DNA of 64,000 nucleotides from Perkinsus chesapeaki (lineage: Eukaryota; Perkinsozoa; Perkinsida; Perkinsidae): NCBI GenBank assembly GCA_013115145.1, contig JAAPAO010000128.1, positions 1-64,000 of the forward strand. The letters run 5' to 3'. The notes under the pieces were generated by a model. It saw only the letters and a list, made by a program, of their open reading frames with translations, had not been told where the DNA came from and made no database searches. Shown in pieces: positions 55,001 through 64,000 of this stretch (its first letter is position 1; every line of letters begins with the position of its first letter). Both the position numbers and the translations under genes were made by a program.

Positions 55001-56413
55001 ATGGAACTCACGTCAGATGATATCTGGGGCTCGCCCATCCGAGGAGTGGCTTTGCGTGAAATCACCGCAAGGTTGTCTGTGTTTCGGAACTCTGAAGCAT
55101 CAGATGAATCATACCGATTGTCCAAAACGGTCGAGAAGTTAGATCTATTTTTAAGTCACTCATGGTCTGGTAGCCCTTTCTGGAAGCATATGACACTCGT
55201 TACCGTTCTGTATGTCAAGTTTGGTTATATTGCAATGCTCCTCACTGTTATACCATTATCAGTAGGTATTTACTTCTTACCCGTTTATAAAAGAGAGGCT
55301 GTTGTAGCCACGGAAGTACTCGGTGTGTTGGCCATGTTTCTCGGTATGTGGTTTGGTTATCTAGTCCCAAGCCGAACCAACAAGAAAATGGTGTTCCTTG
55401 ATAAATGCTGTATACCTCAAGTTGACGAGAAGGCGAAGAGGGAAGGGTTGAAGAACATGGAAGCCTACCTTAGTCGATCTGATACGCTGCTTATCCTTTG
55501 GACGCCCGAGTACTTCTCGAGGCTTTGGTGTGTCTTTGAGTTGGCTAGCTATCTTCGTAGTCATGGAGCCGACTCGATTCTGTGCTTGTCGGCTTGGTTT
55601 ATGCGGTTTTCTTACGTTGTCGTCTGGTGGGAGGTGTTCAGTCTTCTTGCTGCTGAAATCGCGAACGCCGCAATCCCAATCAAACAAGCACAGACGCTTT
55701 GGGGCGAATTCGTTGTGTGTTTAGTCGCTGAGGTCGCTATATCCATCGCTATATGTTTAATTGTGATCCTCTTCTGTATTCCTGCCAAGATGGAGTTGAA
55801 GAAGCAGGTTCAACAGTTTTCAATGCGGACAGCATACTGCACGCTCGCTGAAGATACTACTATGCTGAGCTCTCGAATTTCCGAGTGGTATGGCTCGAAT
55901 GAAAACTTTGATGAGTGTGTACGAAGTAGCTGGTCACGGGTAAACTCAGTAATGAAGATTCCAGAGCCTGCCTTATCGAGACCGGGAATTGCCTTCGTTA
56001 CCTTCCCTTATGTAATGGCCTTGTGGCCTCGTTTGCTTACTGCTTTGGCCTGGAATTATGGAAGCGAGGAAAATGGGTATTCATGGACTGTAATTATTCG
56101 GAGTACATTCATCATGTTTGTTCTACTAGCATGCCGCACACCTCTCTTCGTTGTGATGTCCTACCGCATAGGTAGCGCCGTATGGCTGAAGGGCAGTCTC
56201 GCTAAATGCATCAGTATCGCTATTATGGTGTTTTTTGCTCTTCTTTACGGTGGCGCTATGTTCGTTTCAGCGCAGGGAGTCTTAATCTTTTACGGACCCC
56301 AGACGCCAGTTCTATTCCCGCAAAGTCCCTGGGCGTGGCTATTCATCACACTACCGATATTGGCCGTTGCATTGGTGTGCTGGACCCACTTTCCCCGCAG
56401 CTTGCATCATTGA
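55001..56413 (+). CDS. TIR-like polytopic membrane protein, copy 1
   Basis: Intronless ORF, 470 aa, ATG 55001 (MELTSDDIWGSPIRG). TIR-type landmarks: LDLFLSHSWSGSPFWK (aa 48-62, strand A), MVFLDKCCIPQVDEKAKREG (130-149), TLLILWTPEYFSRLWCVFEL (162-181), with Glu180 where catalytic or structural Glu sits in TIR domains. Between strand A and the CCIP block lies a transmembrane hairpin (YIAMLLTVIPLSVGIYFL at 76-93 and EVLGVLAMFLGMWFGYLV at 105-122). At least six more hydrophobic segments follow. TIR domains signal in immunity and cell death and many cleave NAD; whether this one does is unknown. Paralogues lie at 59216 and 63732, same strand. Function is inferred from motifs only. Confidence 0.75.
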   Translation: MELTSDDIWGSPIRGVALREITARLSVFRNSEASDESYRLSKTVEKLDLFLSHSWSGSPFWKHMTLVTVLYVKFGYIAMLLTVIPLSVGIYFLPVYKREAVVATEVLGVLAMFLGMWFGYLVPSRTNKKMVFLDKCCIPQVDEKAKREGLKNMEAYLSRSDTLLILWTPEYFSRLWCVFELASYLRSHGADSILCLSAWFMRFSYVVVWWEVFSLLAAEIANAAIPIKQAQTLWGEFVVCLVAEVAISIAICLIVILFCIPAKMELKKQVQQFSMRTAYCTLAEDTTMLSSRISEWYGSNENFDECVRSSWSRVNSVMKIPEPALSRPGIAFVTFPYVMALWPRLLTALAWNYGSEENGYSWTVIIRSTFIMFVLLACRTPLFVVMSYRIGSAVWLKGSLAKCISIAIMVFFALLYGGAMFVSAQGVLIFYGPQTPVLFPQSPWAWLFITLPILAVALVCWTHFPRSLHH

Positions 56414-56924
56414 TAAGTCATTATTTCATCCTTATTTGTCGAGGTTTAAAATTATAGGCAGGTCTTTTGTAAGATACGTGTATTGAGTTTAGTTTTCTCC
56501 GTTTTTGGGCATTGGTAAAGTGACATTAGTTATTTGAAATATATAATATATTTCGAAATCGGTGTTCCTTGTTGGCAAGAAGCTTTTGATTGTATGGCAA
56601 GTAAGGCCTTGAAATTTCTGTTGGCATCTAAATAAGTCAGAATGTGACCAGTATGATATCGAAGGAGTAAGAACAGACCTTTCCTGAGGGTGAGGTGCTA
56701 GCCCTCCGAACCATGAGACGAGAATGGTGGGAGTTTAAGTCCAAGAACCGGGATCGAGATCTGAAGTTTTAGCTGTTCTGTATTGCAACTTAATGGTTGA
56801 ACCACCTTCTTCAGATCAAATACTGTGCAGGTGATTAAGTTCTTCTCGTTCTGATCACTCTTTTGGTTCCAGAGTGTCAAAACCTCATACTTGTTACCTC
56901 TGCGGTCATGCGTCCACCACCTGT

Positions 56925-56986
56925 CGCCCAGCAGGCTGCTGGGCGTTTGCCGACGCAGCTGCTGGCAGCAGCTGTGTCGGCAAACG
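56925..56986. repeat. Paired palindromes
   Basis: 56925-56945: CGCCCAGCAG G CTGCTGGGCG, perfect with a 1-nt centre. 56944-56986: arms CGTTTGCCGAC and CAGCTGCTG around a single G, with one mismatched pair. The two overlap by 2 bp. Confidence 0.85.
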
Positions 56987-57071
56987 TCATAAGAGTCTCT
57001 TATTGAGAGATGACATCAAGCACATCTCTGAGATGTGATAAGTATTTCCGAAATACTATGTCGCCTGAATC

Positions 57072-57145
57072 CTCCGAACTTCGGAGTCTTCGGAGTCCGA
57101 AGACTGGGGAGTTCCCAGTGGGGACTGTGACACAGTCGCTGTGTC
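57072..57145. repeat. Chain of overlapping palindromes with 1-3 nt centres
   Basis: 57072-57086 CTCCGAA C TTCGGAG; 57085-57105 AGTCTTCGGA G TCCGAAGACT; 57123-57137 GACTGTG A CACAGTC; 57129-57145 GACACAG TCG CTGTGTC. A further one lies at 57233-57247 (ACCCTCC C GGAGGGT). Confidence 0.85.
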
Positions 57146-57347
57146 CGACATTCAATATCGGGCTTCACAAGGGTACAGTAGCTCGCATGGAGAAGTACAT
57201 ACCGAGAGGCTTCGTGCCTTTTTCCTGGAAGAACCCTCCCGGAGGGTCCCTCCCCGTCTAATACGGGGGGGGCGGAGGAGGTCAGCCTAAAACGGCTTTG
57301 GATCCCGTCACCTTGCCATCAGCCAGCGAGATTGGCAAGGAGTTTAG

Positions 57348-57922
57348 CACGCTCAATTTTCTAAACCAGCACGATACAGCCAGATACTTGAGCGACTTGC
57401 TGAGGATCAGGGAGTGCTAGACTTGCTCAAGCTCACCCAGGACGCCGCCTGTGCAGCTAAGCCTCCTGCTGCGGTTCCTATGCCCCGCGTGAAGTCCTAT
57501 GTATCCACCTTGGACCTTCCCCAGCGTAAGCTCGAGAAGCTTGCTGGTAGTATCGATAGAGACTCATGGAGCTCTGTGCTCCCGCAGAGGTCACCCATAC
57601 GGTCCTCCTTGTCGGACTGTGAGCTGAACTTTGTCCTACGGAACCCAAGGATATGTTCAGCTCTGTTTGCAAGCACTTCGAACTTCAATCTACCTCCAGC
57701 AGCTCCAGCAGCACCAATAGCACAGAAGGGTCACAGAGACTCGTGTTCGGGATGGACTTCGGTGGTGGCACTAATAAGGTAGCCGTACGTCCTGTGGGAC
57801 TATCCGATGGACATGGCTGTTTGGTTGTGCTGGACAGCAGGAAGGACTCGAGGCTCACCACAAAACAGATCGTTCATGAGTTGAAACGGCTCGAGCAGTG
57901 GTTCCACTTGTTTCAATTCTGA
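57348..57922 (+). CDS. Coding-like stretch, uncharacterised, possibly decayed
   Basis: After a possible acceptor AAGGAGTTTAG the + strand reads SKPARYSQILERLAEDQGVL, DLLKLTQDAACAAKPPAAVP, PRVKSYVSTLDLPQRKLEKL and RSSLSDCELNFVLR. Around 57640-57660 the convincing frame shifts to FSSVCKHFELQSTSSSSSST, LVFGMDFGGGTNKVAVRPVG and KQIVHELKRLEQWF, with a TGA near 57920. An intron or a frameshift is needed to join them. GMDFGGGTNKVAV faintly recalls phosphate-binding loops of actin/Hsp70-fold proteins, but that is not enough to assign a family. It sits between palindrome clusters and could be a mobile-element remnant. Confidence 0.35.
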
Positions 57923-58092
57923 TAACGAACAACAGTTTTCGGCCGGGACATCATCTAACGCCTGATGGTTATGCGCCGCATGATATTTCTTCCCGACGAC
58001 ACCGCATAATATGCTAAGGTCTGGACCAGACCATCTGGGGCATGCAGGAATCAACTGGAAGATCTTCGGTCAGATAAGCTGCATCTATCTCC

Positions 58093-58216
58093 GGGAGATG
58101 ATCTCCCACCAACCCTATTGCAGGAAGCACTCCCACCAAGACTGACGTCTTGTGCTACTCCGGGTCCCGGAGTCCGGGAATGACTGCAAAAGGATCCTAG
58201 AGTCTAGGACCTAGAC
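58093..58216. repeat. Cluster of short perfect palindromes
   Basis: 58093-58107 GGGAGAT G ATCTCCC; 58157-58173 ACTCCGGG T CCCGGAGT; 58166-58178 CCCGGA G TCCGGG; 58195-58209 TCCTAGA G TCTAGGA; 58202-58216 GTCTAGG A CCTAGAC. All are perfect with a 1-nt centre, and two adjacent pairs overlap. Confidence 0.85.
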
Positions 58217-58439
58217 AAATCGGATACTACTGCGCCCGCTCTCGAAGGCTTGGAGAAGTGGAAAGATTCATGTAAGGTCCCGGTAGCTACGTGTTTGCTC
58301 ATGAAAGGGCTGATGGCTGCGCATTCTGCGGAGTCCCGTTAATGATTTCAACAATGCGTACGTTTCTGCAGGATACAATTCGAGTCTGATTATTCATTAA
58401 ATGAATTTCATTTGCTGTTGGTCCATACAGTCGAGCTCT

Positions 58440-58682
58440 ATATGGCAGCAGTGATGGCTTGCGACTAGTGACTGAGGAGTTGTCAGAGCAAGTACACTCG
58501 GCGGTGAACACAGTCATTAGACGATCACAGATGGGATCCAATTTGCTCGGTCCAATGGCCATGTGGAACTGGCAGTATTCGCCTGATGAAGCCTCGGAAT
58601 CCGTCGATTACCTTATCCCCGGGAGCCCTAGTTACAGGCCGGAGCGGAACCGGAAAGGGGATAGCATTATCTTCCCAAGTTA
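58440..58682 (+). CDS. Coding-like fragment, uncharacterised
   Basis: Open + frame with LRLVTEELSEQVHSAVNTVI then RRSQMGSNLLGPMAMWNWQY and ESVDYLIPGSPSYRPERNRK, ending at TAA 58680-58682. The composition is protein-like but no start or splice context is clear. It may be a further exon or relic related to 57348-57922. Confidence 0.3.
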
Positions 58683-58743
58683 ATCTCAGTTCTACCTCTC
58701 AGCCTTCCACTCGGTTTCAGTCAGGTGGTTCGGAGTATGTTGA

Positions 58744-58874
58744 TGGAAGGGAGTCCAACAGTAAATAATTCTTTCGAGTCGAAAGAATTATTTACTGTTG
58801 GACTCCCTTCCAATCACAATCACACACAATCACAGTAAGTTAGTCGAAAGTTTCGACTAACTTACTGTGATTGT
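58744..58874. repeat. Two long perfect palindromes (69 and 49 bp)
   Basis: 58744-58812: 34-bp arms, starting TGGAAGGGAGTCCAAC, around a single G, with no mismatch. 58826-58874: 24-bp arms, starting ACAATCACAGTAAG, around a single G, no mismatch. Only 13 bp (an ATCACA-rich linker) separate them. Confidence 0.95.
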
Positions 58875-59047
58875 TGCACCGATAAAGATTCGTTCCGAAC
58901 GCGAATATTCTGAGGAAAATAGCTAAAACAAGATTAACAGCTAAAATTTTAGATTAGTAGTGTGGACCACTGATTGCTCACGACTCCCGCGTAGGCAAAC
59001 CCTGGCAGTTGTTAAGGATGCGACACACATTCTGTCACACTGCGTGA

Positions 59048-59090
59048 ACAGTCACAGCGTGACTGTGCCCCACCGACAGAAGTTCTGTCG
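59048..59090. repeat. Paired palindromes
   Basis: 59048-59066 ACAGTCAC AGC GTGACTGT and 59074-59090 CGACAGAA G TTCTGTCG, 126 bp upstream of the second TIR-like start codon. Confidence 0.85.
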
Positions 59091-59215
59091 CTGCGAAATG
59101 CTCGAAGCCCCTGGGATTTAAGTGGTAGCCTTCATCATTGCGAGGTACATGTCTTTTTGTTGTGGGCTTTCGCTGCTCTATTCTTCAGTCCTCTTGGCAG
59201 TATATTCCTTTTTAT

Positions 59216-60706
59216 ATGGCTGATCCTAATATCGGCGTTGAAGGACCCCCAGAGTTACGAATGCGGAGCTCGAGCGACGTGTCGGACCTCGCCCAGCTGC
59301 TACGAGGAATACCTGCTAGTGTTATCGCAGCTAACTGGTCTCTTTTCCGTGATCCTGGAGCTGATCGCTCTACATATGATCTGTCCCGACCTGTTAATAT
59401 CTTGGACGTTTTTATTAGCCACTCATGGTCAGGCAGTCCACTGTGGAAGCAGATATCATTTCTAACTACCCTTTACCTCCGGGAGGGCTATATTGCTATG
59501 TTTATCGTTGTTATTCCTTTATCTATTGGAGTCTATGTATTACCATCTCACCAGGAGCTCGCGTCTGTCCTGGTTGAACTTGTTGGTGTCATTGCTATGT
59601 GTCTTGGTGTGGTGTATGGGTATCGGTTGGTCAAGAAGAAGTCGGAAGATATGGTTTTCCTGGATAAATGTTGTATACCACAAGATGATCCTGCCGCCAA
59701 GGAGCGGGGTATATGCAGTATAAGCGTTTTTCTACACCATTCGAGCAGGCTTATGATACTGTGGAGCCCAGACTACTTCTCACGGCTCTGGTGCGTATTC
59801 GAATTGGCATCCTTTCTTCGAGCACATAGCCCCGATGCTATTGTACTAGTATCCACATTGCAAAGCCGTTTTTGTATATCCGTCACTATCTGCGAAATTG
59901 CTGTGCTCGTGACGGTCATCCTAAGCGATCTGTTGTTCAAAATCCATCCATTAGCATTCTATGCACCACTCGTGGTCCTCATTGTACTAGAAGTCATAGT
60001 GACTTTTGTCATATGCGTTGAGGTTATTTCTGGATTCGTGCCGGCGAAGTCTAAGATCAACGAACAAGTGGAATCCTTTCGAGTGAGTGAGGCCCAGTGC
60101 TCCCTCCCCGAGGATAATCGTGTCCTTCGTGAAACCATCGCTCAATGGTATGGATCTGAATCACAGTTTGAGGACAGTTTACGTGACAACTGGCCTCGCT
60201 TGGGTGCAACTCAAATTCCGGAATGGGCCCTGAGTCGGCGCAGCGTAGGGATCGTCATGTTCCCGTATATGATTATTTGGGCTCCGCGTATTGCGTGTCT
60301 CATATCTACGCCGACTCTGATGCCCAGAGAGCAGTGGTGGTTGTACGTTAGAGATGTCCTTATTGCGTGTGTCATGCTTGCTTGTCGAACACCGTTATTC
60401 GCTTTTGTTGCATGCAAACTAACAACCTCAGCCGGACGACATGGAGTACCAAACTGGATCGTCATTGTCGTGGTGCTTGTATTTGGGGTTTTGTATGATG
60501 CTACTGAGATTGTTGGAGGAGGGGTAGCCCTGTTCGACTCGAGCCTCGCAACTCGGTTCAAGCTCCCTGAACCCTATGGCTGGGTGTTCGTCATTCCTGC
60601 TTGTGGTTGCCTACTTGCTATTTGGTGGACTTATCGTGGTCTCACATTTTGTTCAAGGCGCCGATCGACACCTCAAAAGATCGTCAGTACAGAAAACTCA
60701 CTTTAA
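59216..60706 (+). CDS. TIR-like polytopic membrane protein, copy 2
   Basis: Intronless, 496 aa from ATG 59216 (MADPNIGVEGPPELR); the frame is open upstream to 59138, but this ATG best fits the paralogue's length. Motifs: ILDVFISHSWSGSPLW (aa 62-77), MVFLDKCCIPQDDPAAKERG (146-165), RLMILWSPDYFSRLWCVFEL (178-197) with Glu196. A transmembrane hairpin (GYIAMFIVVIPLSIGVYVLP and ELVGVIAMCLGVVYGY) again separates strand A from the CCIP block. Further hydrophobic helices follow (LVVLIVLEVIVTFVICVEVI; IVIVVVLVFGVLYDATEI). Clearly diverged from copy 1 at the nucleotide level, but every motif is kept, so selection has preserved both. The C-terminus ends in a short basic tail (FCSRRRSTPQK). Confidence 0.75.
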   Translation: MADPNIGVEGPPELRMRSSSDVSDLAQLLRGIPASVIAANWSLFRDPGADRSTYDLSRPVNILDVFISHSWSGSPLWKQISFLTTLYLREGYIAMFIVVIPLSIGVYVLPSHQELASVLVELVGVIAMCLGVVYGYRLVKKKSEDMVFLDKCCIPQDDPAAKERGICSISVFLHHSSRLMILWSPDYFSRLWCVFELASFLRAHSPDAIVLVSTLQSRFCISVTICEIAVLVTVILSDLLFKIHPLAFYAPLVVLIVLEVIVTFVICVEVISGFVPAKSKINEQVESFRVSEAQCSLPEDNRVLRETIAQWYGSESQFEDSLRDNWPRLGATQIPEWALSRRSVGIVMFPYMIIWAPRIACLISTPTLMPREQWWLYVRDVLIACVMLACRTPLFAFVACKLTTSAGRHGVPNWIVIVVVLVFGVLYDATEIVGGGVALFDSSLATRFKLPEPYGWVFVIPACGCLLAIWWTYRGLTFCSRRRSTPQKIVSTENSL

Positions 60707-63700
60707 TTTCCTTTTCTGAACTTGTTTTTTCTAATCATGTACAGTAAGCTGTCGGATGATTTGACTGGCTTGACTTTGCTACCCATGCAGATTGACCGAC
60801 ATCTGTTAAGTATTTTCGTTTCATTCGTGCCTAGTTTATGAAGCCGGTGAGGCTCATGTTGGAGTGCGAGAGGTTTGTTGATTGCTGTCCGTTGCATAAG
60901 CGTCAAAGGGTGAGTGACGCAGCCGATCAAGTCGGGCAATCTATTGCATTTTCCTGCTGTACTTTACATTTCACGCCTTCGATTATGTCGTTTCGATACC
61001 TACTAACCGTCATAATACTACAGCAAGGCTGTAATTCGATTCCTTCGGAGATTATCTTAGTTCTCATAGTGTAAATTCGGGACTAACCCTCAAACAAAGA
61101 TCAGAAATCCACGACGATCTTTGGCAAGTGCATGGATCGACAAGTTTTGCGAGAATCTGAGCCGAGGATTGGAGAGTCTTATTACATACTCGGGTACTGA
61201 GGAGTGTACACCCTTTCCACACAAGACAACATCGGTTCTCAGACCGCAATGCTTTCCGAAGTATATAGTAGGCCAAGTCTCCAGGGCAAGTCGAAACGAA
61301 ATGCAATGATGGAGCAATCAAACAAATAGATGTGTTGATAGAATGTTGTGTATATAATACTCATTGATGGTCTCGAGTCCTTGGCAAACATCTTTTCATG
61401 AACTGCGATCGTGTTCGGTAATTATCCTACAACTGTTGTGTGTAACACACTTCTCCCGCCACAGCTAATCTACATCCGACTCAATCTAAGTTCATAATGA
61501 TTCATTATTAATAAACAATCGGAGATGATGGCGTCATCGAAGCAACCTTGGTATGGCAACTCTTTCAGAGGTACCAAAACTTGAAAATCACAAGTTGCGG
61601 AATTGAAGTTGCAACCTCCATCCTAGCTCGGATTCGTTATTGCAGTAATGACAAGGCAACTAGATTTGACAATTATCTCGAACTATAGACGAACCTAAAA
61701 CATGGGGTCGTCTGATGACATCCTTATATCCCATGTTCTGTTACAGAACTCCTGTAGCCAGGCAACAGTAGACTTGCACTCAAAATATATGTGTGGCACG
61801 GAACATACGATTCCACGACAGTGCGAATTGCAATCGGATTAACGGAATGAAAACTTGGATCCGGTGGAATGACAAACCAGTTGCTAGTAATTGAGATCCA
61901 ACAGCACCAGTCGCTTGACCATAAACTTTTAATGGCATGAAGCCTCATCTGTATTCCAGCCCGACCGAGTACAGGAGAGACTCGGTCAAGTTTGGGTTTT
62001 TTTATTGTAGTTCTACCGTCATGAGGTGCTACCGAGCTTAAGAGCAATAATAAAACTATTCACTCATTCCTGTGGCTGTTGTCGCCTACAAACTGTAGAC
62101 CATAATTTGTGTGTAAGATGGCAACGCTAGGAACCAAGTTGGTTCAACCAACGCCAACACTCATCTAGCAGCTTTGCGAATTGCACTAGAATTTCGCGTG
62201 GAATTAGATGCCTGACGGCTTTTGATTGAACTAGCTGATTCCATAAAATCTCACTTGACGAAGCGGGTATCTATAAAATATAAGATACGACAGTGTCATG
62301 ATGACATGACGGACTACTTCAATTCGTCATGTACCTATATCATACCTATTGGAAGACTCCACTAAGCCCGAGCGCCGACCGAGTTGAGTATTGGTTGAGA
62401 TTCACCTGCAAAGACGCGGTTTTCGTTCGATCCGCAAGGATCGAGAAAACCGCCCCAGTACATTTAACCTCATTGTTACCTTTGTGGTAACACCAGGCTA
62501 TCCAAAACAACGCAGTTTTCATCGTTCGTTGAGTTGAGCCTTTGTCACAGTCAGTTCGGTCGAAAATTGATGGAGTTTTTGTGAGGATGTCATAGTCAGT
62601 CTGGGCTCAGACTGACCGACTAAATAACGAGCTTATCACAGCAGTAAGATTATGAAACTTCTAGTGATGCCGGTATTATAATAGTTGGTTGATGAGGGAT
62701 ATCCCAAATCATTTTCCGTTCACCTCTTCGCAGTTGCAGCCTGAAGCATACAGCAATTGGCTCTATACCTCGTGAAGCGAACTTACTCAGTTCCCATAGC
62801 TTACGCAAACCGCCATAGCTATCGTTGACTGAGTATCACGTTTGACATTGTGAGAAAATCATCTGGTCGTGTTCCAAATGGGAGGGTGGCTTCAATCTCG
62901 TCTACTATGAATCATAGTCTATGATAGTTTATCGAGAAACGTTCCCAGTGATGTGTTAACAACTGAGTAGCAAGTGCGTTGGACCCGCAGCATGAGTAAT
63001 TGCTTCGTTCGAGCCCACTAGTTGCACGTCTGTGAGGGTCTTGCTTACTGGTATCAATTACGTCCCTAACAGGTTTTTATCCTATACAACAATCAAAAAT
63101 CGGTCGATCTTCTAGCATTTCTAGCTTAGCAGGTCCATCTGGGAGCACTGGCGCTGAAAAAAAGGTTATACAACTCACGTCGCTCCAGACAAGAACTGAT
63201 CCATCATCGCTAAGTGGAGCACTCTACAGTCTCTGCCCGTTCATACTCCGAGCAATACGAAGGTGCGAAAGAAGGCTTCTCTTCGCATATGCTTCGCCTT
63301 TCCCTCGCGCAATAAACGAGTGAATTACAGAACCTTCAATCTTAACGGCATCAGTTTTCAGAAACACCGAGTCAGGTAGACACGGGACTCGTGACAGAAC
63401 TCCTGTCACCGGAGATGCTTGACTGACCGCGCGCTCTGTCCCACTCTGAGATGTATCGTTGCCATTATTTGTGTGGCATAACCCTACGGAAGACTCCTCC
63501 TCTGGGGGTTGGATCGGGTTCGGCATCTTTAAGGCTCTAGCAGTATGGTCACTAGATTATTTGATACCTGCTTGCGTTTGAAGCCGGCAGGCTACAAACA
63601 TTCCGCGGAGCCCCAGCAGTGGCATCATGAGAAGTGCGACGTCACCCCGGCTGCCGGAGCCCGGCATCTCGCTTCGATCTGAGCCGAGATCCGTTTTATC

Positions 63701-63731
63701 GTTCTCAGTTTGAAGTGCGAGCTTTCCTCTC
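60707..63731. other. Intergenic, hairpin-rich, no gene recognised
   Basis: About 3 kb between TIR-like copies 2 and 3. Short frames (60838-61074, 61064-61321, 61724-62047, 63224-63526) lack families or splice context. Inverted repeats include 61963-61987 (GACCGAGT/ACTCGGTC) and 63391-63409 (GTGACAG/CTGTCAC) besides those listed separately. Confidence 0.35.
62416..62616. repeat. Three inverted repeats
   Basis: 62416-62453: arms GCGGTTTTC and TCGATCC (with a GT bulge) around GCAA. 62474-62492: TGTTACC/GGTAACA with a 5-nt loop. 62595-62616: GTCAGTCT/AGACTGAC with a 6-nt loop. Confidence 0.8.
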
Positions 63732-64000
63732 ATGGACTTCATCACGTCGAGCGAGAGACCTGTGTTCGGATCTCATATTCGAGGTACAACTCTGGATAAC
63801 ATCACCTCAAGATGTTATTTATTCTACAATTCGGAGGCATCCGAGAAAACTTACGAGCTGTCGAGACAAGTCGAGAAGTTAGATCTATTTTTAAGTCACT
63901 CATGGTCTGGTAGCCCTTTCTGGAAGCATATGACACTCGTTACCGTTCTATATGTCAAGTTTGGTTATATTGCAATGCTCCTCACTGTTATACCATTATC
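63732..64000 (+). CDS. TIR-like polytopic membrane protein, copy 3 (partial, cut by window end)
   Basis: ATG 63732 opens MDFITSSERPVFGSHIRGTT, aligning with copy 1 (shared words SxIRG, NSEAS, LS..VEKLDL). The frame continues through FLSHSWSGSPFWKH into the first transmembrane segment at the window edge. The first 46 codons are diverged from copy 1; from 63870 to 64000 the DNA equals 55130-55260 except one synonymous base (63950 A versus 55210 G). It is open to the end, so probably an intact gene that continues beyond the window. Confidence 0.7.
   Translation, partial: MDFITSSERPVFGSHIRGTTLDNITSRCYLFYNSEASEKTYELSRQVEKLDLFLSHSWSGSPFWKHMTLVTVLYVKFGYIAMLLTVIPL

Noticed and set aside
56925-59090. 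CRISPR array or terminator series
   Set aside because: The palindromes differ in sequence and spacing, no direct repeat or spacer pattern exists, and the surrounding genes are eukaryotic.
55001-60706. Bacterial anti-phage TIR operon
   Set aside because: Neighbouring genes are intron-bearing and eukaryotic, the TIR-like genes show no operon spacing, and their polytopic architecture is unlike known prokaryotic defence TIR proteins.

Overview
The window is nuclear DNA of a eukaryotic protist. No bacterial operons, Shine-Dalgarno sites, tRNA, rRNA or CRISPR were seen. Most genes are split by very short GT-AG introns (about 29-75 nt, most 39-47 nt), which can be recognised because protein motifs run on across them. 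Base composition is near balanced, with AT-rich islands. The mix of genes suggests an alveolate close to Perkinsus or the dinoflagellates: a large split A-T-R reductase of the NRPS-like type, tandem polytopic TIR-like proteins with FxSHSW and RLWCVFELA motifs, and a cysteine-rich secreted protein. That placement is inference. Gene calls rest on motifs and exon chaining by eye.

Layout. 1-5.8 kb: two uncharacterised multi-exon genes, a duplicated and internally deleted repeat (copy B), and a fragment resembling the last exon of the 1.4-3.0 kb gene. 6.5-8.5 kb (+): secreted S28 serine peptidase. 10.0-11.3 kb (-): CEP120-like coiled-coil protein. 12.5-15.0 kb: full-length copy A of the repeat, carrying an unknown gene. 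15.1-17.8 kb (-): a small membrane protein and a Sec14/CRAL-TRIO-GOLD lipid-transfer protein. 19.6-22.3 kb (+): cysteine-rich secreted protein and a helical protein. 22.3-25.0 kb (-): flavin-containing monooxygenase. 25.7-26.6 kb (-): WW-domain protein. 27.4-28.2 kb (+): unknown. 28.6-30.3 kb (-): VHS-GAT trafficking adaptor. 31.1-33.9 kb (-): ALG7/DPAGT1. 34.1-35.7 kb (-): unknown, partly membrane.

36.3-45.2 kb (+): a 22-exon A-T-R gene that I could chain in frame from ATG to stop (1154 aa), with a 100-N assembly gap inside one intron. 45.3-47.7 kb (+): HEAT-like protein. 49.4-53.8 kb (+): histidine acid phosphatase, a small membrane protein and an F-box protein with an HMG-like tail. 55.0-64.0 kb (+): three tandem TIR-like membrane proteins, the last cut by the window end.

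Functional themes are secretory and endosomal: signal-peptide hydrolases, dolichol-linked glycosylation, lipid transfer and VHS-GAT sorting. The two most unusual signals are (1) the TIR-like family, whose TIR-type motifs are separated by a transmembrane hairpin and which shows a sharp-edged tract of near identity between copies, and (2) a scattered set of paired perfect palindromes, mostly with a one-base centre, that share architecture but not sequence and are densest around the TIR-like genes.
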